Shown: positions 51,511 through 60,361, counted from the stretch's first letter. The stretch is 64,000 bases of DNA from Haloarchaeobius amylolyticus (GCF_026616195.1 NZ_JANHDH010000002.1:558001-622000), one strand, 5' to 3'. The notes: generated by a model from the letters alone, not told the origin. Numbers and translations are program-made.

Positions 51511-51693
51511 ACGACGCCGACGGCGCTCGGCAGGGTCGCCAGCCACGGACCCGGTCGACCCCTCGATTCCGTCCTTTCGACACGCTCCACCCCCGAGCCG
51601 TGGCTCCCCGTCCCCGGCACGGTCCTCGCCCCGCCAGCAGTGCGGGCGCCTCCTTCCCCTGTCGTTTTACCTCCCACCCTCCTCTGTCGTCGC

Positions 51694-52479
51694 ATGACCG
51701 ACGTCGTGCCAGCCGTCACGCGGATCGCCGTCCCGACGGAGACTCGTGCGCCGACCGCCCGGACCAACGCCTACGTGGTCGGCGAGCGCACCGCCCTGCT
51801 CGTCGACCCCGCGACGACCAACGAACGCCTCGACGAGGTCGTCTCGACCCACGACGTGCGCCACATCGCGGTGACGCACACTCATTCGGACCACGTCGAC
51901 GCGGTCGCCCACTATGCGGACCAGACGGGCGCGACCGTCTGGGCACGCCAGGGACACGAGGACGCCTTCACCGCCGCCACCGGCGTCGAGCCGGACCGGA
52001 CGTTCCGCGAGGGGACGGTCATCCCCGACGTGGGCGTTCGCGTCCTGGAGACGCCCGGGCACGCCCGCGACCACGTCTCGTTCGTCGCCGGGGATTCCAT
52101 CCTCTGTGGCGACCTCGCCATCGCCGAGGGGAGCGTCGTCGTGGGCGGCGACGGGGCCGACCTGCGCGCCTACCTCACCAGCCTGCGCCGGCTCTGGGCG
52201 ATGGCGCCCGGCGAACTCTGTCCGGGCCACGGGCCCGTCCTGACCGACCCGCGCGGCCAGTGCGAGCGTCTCATCCGGCACCGGAACCGGCGCGAGCAGA
52301 AGGTCCTCGGTGCGGTCGTCGCCGGGGCCGAGACGCTCGACGAGGTGCTCGATTCGGCCTACGACAAGGACCTCTCCGGGGTGCGGGACCTCGCGGCCGC
52401 GACGGTCGAGTGTCACCTGTCGAAACTGTCGCGGGCCGGTCGCATCGACTGGGACGGCGAGCGGGCCAGCCCGGTGTAA
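51694..52479 (+). CDS. MBL-fold metallo-hydrolase
   Basis: A 261-residue metallo-beta-lactamase-fold protein with a C-terminal winged-helix-like tail. Metal motif HTHSDHVD (HxHxDH), then GHARDHVSF, CGDLAI with the bridging Asp, and CPGHGPV complete the zinc sites. RRLWAMAPGELCPGHGP resembles the LACTB2/hydroxyacylglutathione group. The tail LAAATVECHLSKLSRAGRI is like the LACTB2 C-terminus, whose human member is an endoribonuclease. The substrate here is unknown. TATA-like CGTTTTACC lies 28 nt before the ATG. Confidence 0.86.
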   Translation: MTDVVPAVTRIAVPTETRAPTARTNAYVVGERTALLVDPATTNERLDEVVSTHDVRHIAVTHTHSDHVDAVAHYADQTGATVWARQGHEDAFTAATGVEPDRTFREGTVIPDVGVRVLETPGHARDHVSFVAGDSILCGDLAIAEGSVVVGGDGADLRAYLTSLRRLWAMAPGELCPGHGPVLTDPRGQCERLIRHRNRREQKVLGAVVAGAETLDEVLDSAYDKDLSGVRDLAAATVECHLSKLSRAGRIDWDGERASPV

Positions 52480-52530
52480 TCGGTTCCTGACACGACAAAG
52501 TATTTATGCAACACTCCGGTAGCGTCGGGT

Positions 52531-52752
52531 ATGGCAGGAGAAGCCCTCTTCGTCCTCTTCGCCCTCGCGATGTTCGTCCTGTTCGCCATCGTCCTCCCCA
52601 TCTGGACGTACAACGATGCCCAGCGGAACAGCTCGCACAGCGGGCTGCTCTGGGCACTGGTCGTGTTCTTCGGCGGCATCATCGGCATCCTGCTGTACTT
52701 CATCATCGGCCGCGACCAGACGGGTCCCGGCGGTGCGGCCTCGACGTACTGA
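52531..52752 (+). CDS. Small two-TM protein with PLDc_N-like domain
   Basis: A 73-residue protein with two hydrophobic helices. LPIWTYNDAQRNSSHSGLLWALVVFFGGIIGILLYFIIGRD matches the phospholipase D-nuclease N-terminal domain (PF13396), a membrane anchor seen alone or ahead of cardiolipin synthases. A free-standing copy cannot be catalytic, so it is probably a small membrane component. AGTATTTATGC is 28 nt upstream. Confidence 0.78.
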   Translation: MAGEALFVLFALAMFVLFAIVLPIWTYNDAQRNSSHSGLLWALVVFFGGIIGILLYFIIGRDQTGPGGAASTY

Positions 52753-52845
52753 CCACGCGACCGTCCCACCCCGTTCCCCGTCTCGCCCTGCCCCGCCGCC
52801 CGAACGAACCGCTTTTTCCCGCTGGTCCCCGACCACCAGTCACGC

Positions 52846-53505
52846 ATGGAGTCACTCGAAGCCGAACTCGAGCGCGCGAAGGACCTCGACGTGGCCAGCC
52901 TCGCCGACGCCATCGAGGACATCGGCTTCGAGTGCACGCGCTGTGGCGCCTGCTGCACGTCGGAGGCCGACGACCCCCACACCGCGACGGTGTTCCCCGA
53001 CGAGGTCCGTGACCTGCAGGCGACCACGGAGTACGACTGGCGCGACGTGGCCCGCCCGATGCCCTACGGCCTCACCGAGAACCCAGAGGGGGACCTCGAG
53101 GGCGAGACGTTCGAGTGGGCCCTCCAGACCGACTCGTGTGGGGACTGCACCTTCTACACCGAGGACGAGGACGGCGTCGGCGCGTGTTCGGTCCACGGGT
53201 CGCGGCCCCTCATCTGCCGGACCTACCCCTTCAGCGTCGCCCTCGCGGGGACGAGCCAGCCGATGGGTGAGGCGGTCGACGAGTCTGGTGTCGTCCGTGC
53301 CCACGAGTGCGAGGGCCTCGGTCGGGACATCTCACGCGAGGACGCCGAGGAGCTGGCCGCGGCGCTCAAGGAGCGGGCGGTGCGAGAACTGGACGAAGCC
53401 ATCGCCGTCAGGGACGAGTACGAACCCGCGAGTCCGCGATCTGGCGAGGTCGTCGTCCACGACTCGGAAGGCGCGAAACGACCGGACGGGACGGACGCCG
53501 AGTGA
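52846..53505 (+). CDS. YkgJ family cysteine-cluster protein
   Basis: A 219-residue protein with FECTRCGACCTSEAD, then SCGDCTFYTEDEDGVGACSVHGSRPLICRTYPFSV. These are the conserved cysteines of the YkgJ/UPF0153 family, which chelates zinc or iron. Function unproven. The C-terminal 30 residues are an acidic halophilic tail. TATA-like GCTTTTTCC lies about 31 nt upstream. Confidence 0.88.
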   Translation: MESLEAELERAKDLDVASLADAIEDIGFECTRCGACCTSEADDPHTATVFPDEVRDLQATTEYDWRDVARPMPYGLTENPEGDLEGETFEWALQTDSCGDCTFYTEDEDGVGACSVHGSRPLICRTYPFSVALAGTSQPMGEAVDESGVVRAHECEGLGRDISREDAEELAAALKERAVRELDEAIAVRDEYEPASPRSGEVVVHDSEGAKRPDGTDAE

Positions 53506-53513
53506 GGAGCGAC

Positions 53514-53915
53514 TCAGAAGGTCTCTTCGATGATCTCGCCGACGGCGAAGTTCGACTTCACTTCGGTTATCTCCACCTTGACGCGCTCGCCGACCTCGGC
53601 ACCGGGGACGATGATGACGTAGCCGCGCTCGACGCGGGCGATGCCGTCGCCCTGCTTGCCGATGTCCTCGATCTCGACGTAGCGTGTTTCGCCGGCTTCC
53701 ACCGGGGGCTGGGGCTCGGACGGGGCGGCGCTCGTCGTCTCGGTGGTCTCGGCCTCCTCGGCCTCCTCTCGCGCGATGAGTGCGACGCGGTAGGTCGCAC
53801 CCGGCTCGACGGAGCCGTTCTCGATCTCCTGGCGCGGTACCTCGACGGTGAAGGAGTCGTCGTCCCCCTCTACCTCGGCGCTGAACAGACACAGTAGCTT
53901 ATCAGATATCTCCAC
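53514..53915 (-). CDS. TRAM domain protein
   Basis: A 133-residue protein with a C-terminal TRAM domain (GETRYVEIEDIGKQGDGIARVERGYVIIVPGAEVGERVKVEITEVKSNFAVGEII), an RNA-binding beta-barrel. The N-terminal half (LFSAEVEGDDDSFTVEVPRQEIENGSVEPGATYRVAL) is a second beta-rich unit joined by a Pro/Ser-rich linker. Archaeal TRAM proteins act as RNA chaperones, including cold-shock-like roles. The GTG at 53915 is chosen because conserved sequence begins VEISDKLLCLF. Confidence 0.85.
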   Translation of the reverse strand: MEISDKLLCLFSAEVEGDDDSFTVEVPRQEIENGSVEPGATYRVALIAREEAEEAETTETTSAAPSEPQPPVEAGETRYVEIEDIGKQGDGIARVERGYVIIVPGAEVGERVKVEITEVKSNFAVGEIIEETF

Positions 53916-54021
53916 AGTGAGTAGCCTCCATCGAAGTAGACAGGTGGGGTTGTCTTCAAATTTCCGCTGATGCATGAGATGAAAAGGTCACTTCGGCACA
54001 CGGGCCGGGACGCCCCCGGCC

Positions 54022-55743
54022 TCAGTCGGCGCCGGACTGCCGTCGGGCGGTCGCGTACTTCGTGAGGTCGACCTCGGCGGTCACCTCGGTCGGGTCGGCG
54101 TAGGGGCGGTCGACGATGATGTCGCCCGCGGTCCCCTTGCCGATGCCCGGAATCGCGGTCAGCTCCTTCATCGAGGCGCTGTTGAGGTCGAGGGGGTAGG
54201 GCACGCCCGTCACCGAGCGATAGCCGTGGTCGACGAGGGCCACGTCGACGGTCTGGCCGAGGTCGTACTCGCCGGGGAGCCCCACGAGCAGCGGGTAGGT
54301 TCCCAGCTGGCGGCCGAAGGTCGTCCCGTCCTCGTGGTACTCCAGGTGCACGTCCTCGAGGATGGTCCCCGGCGGCGCGAGGCGCTGGAGCATCGGGTTG
54401 TCGATCTCCTCGCGCACCTGCTGCTTGTAGGACTTGAACAACTGCTTGTGGTCGTGGGCGATGTGGGCGCCCTCGCTGTTCATGTCGGTGCCGGCGAACG
54501 TCATCACCTGCCGGATGTTCACACGCCGGAGCATCAGGCCGGCGTCGTACACCCGGTGGAGGAAGTCGAGGTTGTGCTGGAACGTCTCCTCGCGCTCGGC
54601 CTTCAGCCCGTGGAGCAGGTTGATGCCCGGGAGGAGCTTCGGGAGCCGACGCGGCGCGTCGGGCCCGGTCGAGGGGCCGGTTCCGGGCTCGTCACCCGGC
54701 CGCCAGCCACCCTCCTCGTTGACGATCTTCACCGCCTGGAACGCCTCCTCGGCGGTCACGTTGAGGTTGTTCGCGTCCTGCACCTGCGGGTCGGCGGATT
54801 CGAGGCCGAAGGCGGCCGTGTCGCCGGGGGTGTTGTGCTTCGCGATGATGCGGATGCCCTCGCGCGACAGTTCGGGCCACTCGACGACCGTAATGGGGTT
54901 CATGTTGTCGAGATGGAGCGTCCCGAGGTCGGGCGCGACCTCGCGGATGCCGCCGTACAGCTCGCGCAGGGCGTCCGGGTTCGGCTTCTCGCCGTCGCCG
55001 CCGTAGGCGAGGATGTCGGCCTGCCGGCCCAGCCGGAAGTGCCGGGCACCACGGTCGTACAGCTCCTCCACCTCACCGATGACGGAGTCGGGCTGGCGGA
55101 AGGAGGGATTCCCGTACAGCGGTTCGGTACAGAACGAGCACCGGTACGGGCAGCCACGCGAGGTCTCCATCTCGCAGATGAGGTACTCCGGGTGGTTCGG
55201 GTGCTGTTCGATGACGAACGCGCCGTCGGCGGCCCAGCGGTCGATCTCCTCGTTGTCGCGCATCCGGTTGTTGAAGCCCTCCAGCCCACTCTCCACGAGG
55301 TCGTAGGCGGCGGCCTCCACGTCGCCCTTCGCCACGAAGTCGTAGTCGAGGTCGTCGCGTTCGGTCTCGGTCGCGCCGGCGTTCTCGTCGCCGACGCCGA
55401 ACTTCACGGGGCCGCCCATCAGGGTCGTGCCCTGTGCGGTCCAGGCGAGTTCTTTCACCTCGTCCGGTTCCGCGGGCGTGCCGCCGACGTACTTCCCGGG
55501 GACGGTCATCCCGCCGAGGTAGCACATGAGGTCGGCCTGTTCGACCTCGGCCCACAGCATGCGGTCCTCGCGCAGTTCGTCGATGGTGAGGTACGTGATC
55601 TGGTCGGCTGGCACCCCCGCGTCGACCAGCGCCCCGGCGGTGTACCGGGGATAGGTCGAGATGTAGGGCGGCACCCCGAAGTGCGCCGGCTCGTCGACGT
55701 AGCCGTCGACGATGGTGACGTCGAGTGTCGCGGGGTCGGTCAT
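54022..55743 (-). CDS. Radical SAM protein with C-terminal helix-hairpin-helix (COG1031)
   Basis: A 573-residue protein of the COG1031 type. An N-terminal cobalamin-binding-like region (LDVTIVDGYVDEPAHFG, GGMTVPGKYVGGTP) precedes the radical SAM cluster C198xxxC202xxC205 in SRGCPYRCSFC. The C-terminal HhH motif LDLNSASMKELTAIPGIGKGTAGDII suggests nucleic-acid contact. The reaction is not known for this family, and RNA modification is one guess. Complete and of normal length. Confidence 0.9.
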   Translation of the reverse strand: MTDPATLDVTIVDGYVDEPAHFGVPPYISTYPRYTAGALVDAGVPADQITYLTIDELREDRMLWAEVEQADLMCYLGGMTVPGKYVGGTPAEPDEVKELAWTAQGTTLMGGPVKFGVGDENAGATETERDDLDYDFVAKGDVEAAAYDLVESGLEGFNNRMRDNEEIDRWAADGAFVIEQHPNHPEYLICEMETSRGCPYRCSFCTEPLYGNPSFRQPDSVIGEVEELYDRGARHFRLGRQADILAYGGDGEKPNPDALRELYGGIREVAPDLGTLHLDNMNPITVVEWPELSREGIRIIAKHNTPGDTAAFGLESADPQVQDANNLNVTAEEAFQAVKIVNEEGGWRPGDEPGTGPSTGPDAPRRLPKLLPGINLLHGLKAEREETFQHNLDFLHRVYDAGLMLRRVNIRQVMTFAGTDMNSEGAHIAHDHKQLFKSYKQQVREEIDNPMLQRLAPPGTILEDVHLEYHEDGTTFGRQLGTYPLLVGLPGEYDLGQTVDVALVDHGYRSVTGVPYPLDLNSASMKELTAIPGIGKGTAGDIIVDRPYADPTEVTAEVDLTKYATARRQSGAD

Positions 55744-55818
55744 GTTCCAAGGTGGACGCCGAAGCGGTAAAACGAGTGCGGAACTCCTCGTGGCCGTCGA
55801 CAGAAAAAACGAACCAGG

Positions 55819-56418
55819 TCAGGGCGCGACCATCGGCTGGTGGTCCAGCGTGATGATGGCGTCGAGCGAGTCGTCGCTCAGCTGCCCGACCGCGAACGCG
55901 GTGTAGGTCTTGCCGGCCTCGACGGTGACGTCGGGGACCGACAGGACGGGCTTCTTCTTCCCGGCGGGCATGACCTGGAGTTCGTAGCTGCCGGCGTCGA
56001 CGCTGGCGTAGGCGCCCGCCTTCCCGAACGGCATCTCGGTGAACAGTTTCGCGCCGTCGAAAGCCACGTCGACGCTGGGGGCGTCGGGGGCCGCGTGGAC
56101 GAAGCGGACCCGGCCCGCGTTCGCCTTCTCCTCGTTCTTGTCGTTCAGGACGAGGGTGTCGATGTCGGCGAGCGTGCCGATGGCGAGTATCGTGAACTCG
56201 TGGTCGGCCTCCAGCTCCAGGGACTTCTCGATGACCGGCTGGTCCGGCTTACCGGCGGGGCAGATCTTGACGTCGTGACTGCCCGCGGGCAGCTCCATGT
56301 AGTCGCTGACGTTCTTGAACGAGACGTCCGAGGCGACCGTCTCCCCGTCGACGATGACGTCGACGGCCGGGGCGTCCGGTGAGCAGTGCCCGATGCGTAC
56401 TTGCGTGTTTGTTGCCAT
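55819..56418 (-). CDS. DUF4397 protein with two repeats and no signal peptide
   Basis: A 199-residue protein made of two DUF4397 units: VRIGHCSPDAPAVDVIVDGETVASDVSFKNVSDYMELPAG, and VRFVHAAPDAPSVDVAFDGAKLFTEMPFGKAGAYASVDAG. The family is usually on secreted or cell-surface proteins, but this copy starts MATNTQVRIGH with no signal. It may be cytoplasmic or leave by another route. The ATG is 28 nt from CACTAGACA on the minus strand. Function unknown. Confidence 0.85.
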   Translation of the reverse strand: MATNTQVRIGHCSPDAPAVDVIVDGETVASDVSFKNVSDYMELPAGSHDVKICPAGKPDQPVIEKSLELEADHEFTILAIGTLADIDTLVLNDKNEEKANAGRVRFVHAAPDAPSVDVAFDGAKLFTEMPFGKAGAYASVDAGSYELQVMPAGKKKPVLSVPDVTVEAGKTYTAFAVGQLSDDSLDAIITLDHQPMVAP

Positions 56419-56545
56419 AGTACTCCCTCCGTGGGCAGGTGTCTAGTGGCGCCTCGCCGTATTCAGGTCGTTGTCATCCGGGGAGTCAGGTCACCGCGTG
56501 GTAACGTTGCGAGTTGACAGGACGACGTGGGCTTCGGCGACTGGT

Positions 56546-58348
56546 TCACTCGCGCCGAGCCAACAGGGTGCTGGTGCCGAGCAGTACCAGTGCCGCCACC
56601 ATCCCGGCCACGCCGAAGCCCGGAATCGCGCTCTCGGAGCCACCGTCGGTCGCGGTGGTGGTCTCGGTCGTCGCCGGGGCGGTTGGAGTCGGGGTCGTCG
56701 TCTCTCCGTCGCCCGGCTCTGCCGTCTCGGTCGCCGTCGCGGTCTGTATCGACGCATCGGTGGGCGCGGCGTCCTCGCCGTCGGGCACCCCGTCGCCGTC
56801 GGTGTCGGGGTCGGTCGGGTCGGTGTTCGTGTCGTAGCGCTCCGTGCCGTCGTCGAGACCGTCGCCGTCGGTGTCCGCCTCGGTCGGGTCGGTGCCCGCG
56901 AACTCTATCTCGGTGCCGTCGTCGAGGCCGTCGCCGTCGGTGTCCTTCTTCGCGGGGTCGGTCCCGAGTTCGCGCTCGCGCTGGTCGTCGATGCCGTCGC
57001 CGTCGGTGTCGGGGTTCAGGCGGTTCAGGCCGAGGCGGTTCTCCTCGGCGTCGGTGATGCCGTCGCCGTCCGAGTCGAGCGGGCCCTCGGGTTCGGCGAA
57101 CAGCGAGCGGTTCTCCGGCACGTCGGGCACCGCGTCGGTCGTGACGTAGCGCTCGACCCACCCCCGCAGGGACTCGTCGCCACTCACGTCGACCACGGCC
57201 TGCTGGAAGTTGGCCACCGTGACCTCCTCGTCCCGGACGTTCAGCAGGTAGAACACGTCCTCGAGGGTGTTGTTCCCGTTCGTCGCCTGCCGGATCTCGG
57301 CGTCGAGTGCGGCCAGCACGCGCCGCCCCTTCGTGTACTCGGCGTACTCGGAGGTCCACTTGCTCTGTGCGCTCAGGCGGGAGGCGGCGTCACGGTCGGT
57401 CGAGACGTGGGTGTAGAACTCCTCGAAACTGATGCGCCCCTCCTGGTAGGTGAGCAGGGCGGTCGTGTAGTCGGCGCTGCCCTCGAAGAACCAGTCCATC
57501 TTGTGCGTCGTGGTGAACCGCTGGCGGGTGTGGATGTACTCGTGCACCCAGACGTTGTCGGGGTCGTTCACCGCCGAGGAGTGGTGGACCCACATGTCGG
57601 TGTTCCCGGCCTGCAGGCCGCCCAGACGTATCGGGTCTGGCGCGGCGAAGACGCGGATGTCCCTGTCGCCGTGGTGGACCTCTAGTTCGTCCATCGCGTA
57701 CGTCAGCGTTCCGAACACGTCGTCGGCGTCGACGACACCGGTCGCCTCGGGGATGACCAGCGTCATCGTCCGCCCCTCGGACGTGTAGGTCCGCGCCTCG
57801 TGCGGCCCGAGGAAGGCCATCCGGTCGCCGACGACGCCCTCGCCGGCGGCGCGGTACGTCGTCGGGAGGGTGTCGTCCTCCCAGGAGTGGTACGTCTCGG
57901 CACCCGTGGTGAAGAAGCGCGCGGGGAAGCGGGTCGGCACCAGCGCCCACGACCCCTCGTCGTAGAAGTTGTAGCGATTGAACAACTGCTGGTTGGCGTC
58001 TATCTCGATACGGATGCTCGGGGCGGCCGTCTCGCCGTCCCAGGTGTACGCCCAGGCCCCGCCGCTGCGCTCGAAGCCATCGCGGTCGACCACCACCGCG
58101 GTCTCCGGCAGGGCCACGTCCAGCCCGGTGACGTTCGCGGCCACCTGGAACTCGGCGGTCAACTCGACGTTGCCGGGGTCGTCCGGGGTCAGGTGGACCG
58201 TGAGTGTTCGTTCGACCGCTGTGCTGTCGTCCAGCGAGGCCGCCGCCGACGGCGCGGTGTCGGCAGCAGCCGGCGCAGCCGCCGGTCCGGCGACCGATGC
58301 GACGAGGAGGACCGTCACGACGACGACGCTATGCCACGTGGTGCCCAT
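56546..58348 (-). CDS. Secreted gluzincin-type metalloprotease with Ca-binding repeats and PGF-CTERM anchor
   Basis: A 600-residue exported protein with a Sec-type signal (HSVVVVTVLLVASVAGPAAA). The peptidase core has H269-E270-Y-I-H273-T and the third ligand Glu289 in WFFEGSADY, the HExxH...E layout of M1/M61-like proteases. Residues 445-540 hold five DxDGDGxxD calcium-binding repeats (thrombospondin type 3-like). A Thr/Pro stalk precedes IPGFGVAGMVAALVLLGTSTLLARRE, a PGF-CTERM archaeosortase (ArtA) signal that is cut and lipid-anchored. Confidence 0.87.
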   Translation of the reverse strand: MGTTWHSVVVVTVLLVASVAGPAAAPAAADTAPSAAASLDDSTAVERTLTVHLTPDDPGNVELTAEFQVAANVTGLDVALPETAVVVDRDGFERSGGAWAYTWDGETAAPSIRIEIDANQQLFNRYNFYDEGSWALVPTRFPARFFTTGAETYHSWEDDTLPTTYRAAGEGVVGDRMAFLGPHEARTYTSEGRTMTLVIPEATGVVDADDVFGTLTYAMDELEVHHGDRDIRVFAAPDPIRLGGLQAGNTDMWVHHSSAVNDPDNVWVHEYIHTRQRFTTTHKMDWFFEGSADYTTALLTYQEGRISFEEFYTHVSTDRDAASRLSAQSKWTSEYAEYTKGRRVLAALDAEIRQATNGNNTLEDVFYLLNVRDEEVTVANFQQAVVDVSGDESLRGWVERYVTTDAVPDVPENRSLFAEPEGPLDSDGDGITDAEENRLGLNRLNPDTDGDGIDDQRERELGTDPAKKDTDGDGLDDGTEIEFAGTDPTEADTDGDGLDDGTERYDTNTDPTDPDTDGDGVPDGEDAAPTDASIQTATATETAEPGDGETTTPTPTAPATTETTTATDGGSESAIPGFGVAGMVAALVLLGTSTLLARRE

Positions 58349-58427
58349 CACCGATATGTTCGCCAAGTCGAAGAAAAGCGTTCCGCCCTCCGAAAACTGT
58401 TTTCCCCTGACGGCCGAACTCCCGGGT

Positions 58428-58586
58428 ATGCCAGCGACGATGGAGGTCAAGTGTACCGACGGCGAGTGTGAGCTGGACATGTTCGAACTCCACTACACGT
58501 ACGACATGCCCGACGACACCACGGTCGGTGACTTCGTCTGCCCGTACTGCCAGGGGAGCGACTGCCTGGAGGAGATCGAGCTATGA
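58428..58586 (+). CDS. Small cysteine-rich protein, coupled to Hsp20
   Basis: A 52-residue protein (MPATMEVKCTDGECELDMFE then FVCPYCQGSDCLEEIEL) with five cysteines: C9, C14, C38, C41, C46. The CPYC and CxxxxC spacing suits a single zinc site or redox pair. The ATG is 27 nt from ACTGTTTTCC. Its stop overlaps the hsp20 start by 4 nt (ATGA), so both are translated together. I know no function for it. Confidence 0.75.
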   Translation: MPATMEVKCTDGECELDMFELHYTYDMPDDTTVGDFVCPYCQGSDCLEEIEL

Positions 58587-59053
58587 CGCTGCGGGACATC
58601 GGCAAGACGGTCAGCGATTCCGTCCTCAAGCAGGTCGGCCGCGCCGCCAGTCAGGTGCAGGAGAACCGACCGCTCCCGGTCGACGTCCTCGAGTCCGACG
58701 ACGCCTACCTCGTCGTCTTCGACGCCCCCGGCGCGACCCAGTCCGACGTGCAGGTCCGCTACATCGAGGGCGCGGTCGAGGTCCGCATCGACCGCTTCCG
58801 CCAGTTCTACGAGGAGTTCGAGATGCGCGTCCCCGGCCGCGGCATGTCCCTCGACGGGCACGCGAAGCTCCCGGCCGACGCGCTCGTCAACGCCGAGGAC
58901 GCGAAGGCGACCCTCCGGAAGAACGGTACGCTGGAGATCGAGATTCCGAAGGAAGAAGGCGGGGAAACCGAGGAATCGGGCGACACCGTCACCATCGCCG
59001 AACCCGACGAGGGCGACGACGAGCCGTTCGACGACGAGGACTTCGACGAGTAA
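58583..59053 (+). CDS. Hsp20/alpha-crystallin small heat-shock protein
   Basis: A 156-residue sHsp. The alpha-crystallin domain runs about residues 30-125 (RPLPVDVLESDDAYLVVFDAPGATQSDVQVRYIEGAVEV; AKLPADALVNAEDAKATLRKNGTLEIEIPKE), with the GTLEI variant of the I/V-x-I/V motif near the end. The C-terminus is a long acidic tail. It holds unfolding proteins for refolding, here potentially handed to the thermosome. Translation is coupled to the preceding cysteine protein. Confidence 0.92.
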   Translation: MTLRDIGKTVSDSVLKQVGRAASQVQENRPLPVDVLESDDAYLVVFDAPGATQSDVQVRYIEGAVEVRIDRFRQFYEEFEMRVPGRGMSLDGHAKLPADALVNAEDAKATLRKNGTLEIEIPKEEGGETEESGDTVTIAEPDEGDDEPFDDEDFDE

Positions 59054-59230
59054 TCTCGCTTCTCGGTACTGCTCACGGCTTCGCCCTTCGCGTTCGAGGT
59101 TCTCACTCGCAACGCTCTCTGAATCTCGCTACTCTTCGCGGCTTCGCCGTTCGTTTCGAGAGTCCTCCTCCCAGTCGGACACTCGCTATTCCTCGCGGCT
59201 TCGCCGCTCGCTCCCGAGGTTCCTCACTCG
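59054..59230. repeat. Degenerate tandem intergenic repeats
   Basis: About three 55-65 bp copies of a pattern CTCGCTA-TCTTCGCGGCTTCGCCGTTCG...CGAGGTTCCTCACTCGC fill the gap between hsp20 and the FAD oxidase gene (units near 59053, 59123 and 59180). The sequence is pyrimidine-skewed on this strand and non-coding. It is the kind of low-complexity repeat often seen between convergent haloarchaeal genes. Its function is unknown. Confidence 0.6.
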
Positions 59231-60361
59231 CTACTCCACATCCATCCCTTCGACGATCTCGAACGCCTCGTCACCCTCGAACCGGGTCGGGTCGAACGGC
59301 TCGATGCCCTCGTCGCCGAGAATCTCCGCAGCGACGGCTTCACCCAGCGCGGGCGACCGCATGAACCCGTGGCCCTGGAAGCCGGTCGCGACGTAGAGCC
59401 CGTCGCGAACCTCGCCAAGCAGGGGGTCACGGTCCGGCGTCGCGGTACAGAGGCCGGCCCAGGACCGCTCGACCTCGGGTGACTGGCCGATGCGCCGGTC
59501 CAGCCCCTCGGCCATATCGTCCAGGAACCAGTCGTCGGCGTCACGGTCCCACTCGTCGGGGTCAGCCTCGACCTCCTCGGTTCCGTCGCCCGCGAGCAGC
59601 CCTTCTGGGTGGGGCCGGAGGTAGAATCCGCCGGTGGCGTCGTAGCAGATGGGGACCGCGAGGTCGTCGCTCGCGGTCAGTGCCTGCACGCGGTAGGGCT
59701 TCATCGCGATGGGGGCCCCGGCGTCGGCGAGCAACTGTTTCGAGTGCGCGCCGGCGGCGACCAGCACCGCGTCGAACTCCTGCACTGCGTCTTCGCCATC
59801 GGGAACCACGCCCGTCGGGTCGGTGCTGAGGTCGACCGGGGTGTCCGTCCGAACCGTCGCGCCCTCCGCCTCGGCCTTCTCGGCGAGCAGCGGGGGGTAG
59901 GTCTCGGGGACGACGTGGGCCGCGTCGTGGGCGACCGCGGCGACCGCCACGTCGTCGGTCCGGAGGTCGTCGAACTCGGCTGCGAGGTCGGCCGGGTCGA
60001 CCAGTTCGACGTTCCGGCCGTTGGTCTGCATCCGGGGGACCTGCTCGCGGATGGCCTCGGCACGTCGCTCGTCGCCCTCCCGGGCCAGCCAGACGTAGGG
60101 CCACGGCGTCAACTCGAAGTCGCCCTGGCCGTCGAACGCCCGGAAACGCTCCATGGCGCGCTGGGCGACCGCGGCGTCGACGTCCTCGGCGAAGGCGTCG
60201 TAGCAGATACCGGAGGCGCGCCCGGTGCTCCCGCCGGCGATATCGCCCGCCTCGAACAGGGTCACGTCGGCGCCGTCGCGCGCGAGGTCGTACGCCGCAG
60301 TGGTGCCGACCGCACCGGCCCCGACGACGGCGACGGTCTCCGGACCCTCCGATTCGGTCAT
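59231..60361 (-). CDS. FAD-dependent oxidoreductase (DAO/glycine-sarcosine oxidase family)
   Basis: A 376-residue flavoprotein. VAVVGAGAVGTTAAYDLARDGADVTLFEAG is the dinucleotide-binding Rossmann motif, followed by GGSTGRASGICYDAF. The C-terminal DRDPLLGEVRDGLYVATGFQGHGFMRSPALGEAVA is the DAO family FAD-contact motif. It oxidises an amine or amino acid to an imine, forming H2O2. The ATG overlaps the stop of the creatininase-family gene by 4 nt. Confidence 0.9.
   Translation of the reverse strand: MTESEGPETVAVVGAGAVGTTAAYDLARDGADVTLFEAGDIAGGSTGRASGICYDAFAEDVDAAVAQRAMERFRAFDGQGDFELTPWPYVWLAREGDERRAEAIREQVPRMQTNGRNVELVDPADLAAEFDDLRTDDVAVAAVAHDAAHVVPETYPPLLAEKAEAEGATVRTDTPVDLSTDPTGVVPDGEDAVQEFDAVLVAAGAHSKQLLADAGAPIAMKPYRVQALTASDDLAVPICYDATGGFYLRPHPEGLLAGDGTEEVEADPDEWDRDADDWFLDDMAEGLDRRIGQSPEVERSWAGLCTATPDRDPLLGEVRDGLYVATGFQGHGFMRSPALGEAVAAEILGDEGIEPFDPTRFEGDEAFEIVEGMDVE

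Noticed and set aside
59054-59230. Repeat units as a CRISPR array
   Set aside because: Copies are degenerate, unevenly spaced and have no unique spacers. There are no cas genes in the window.
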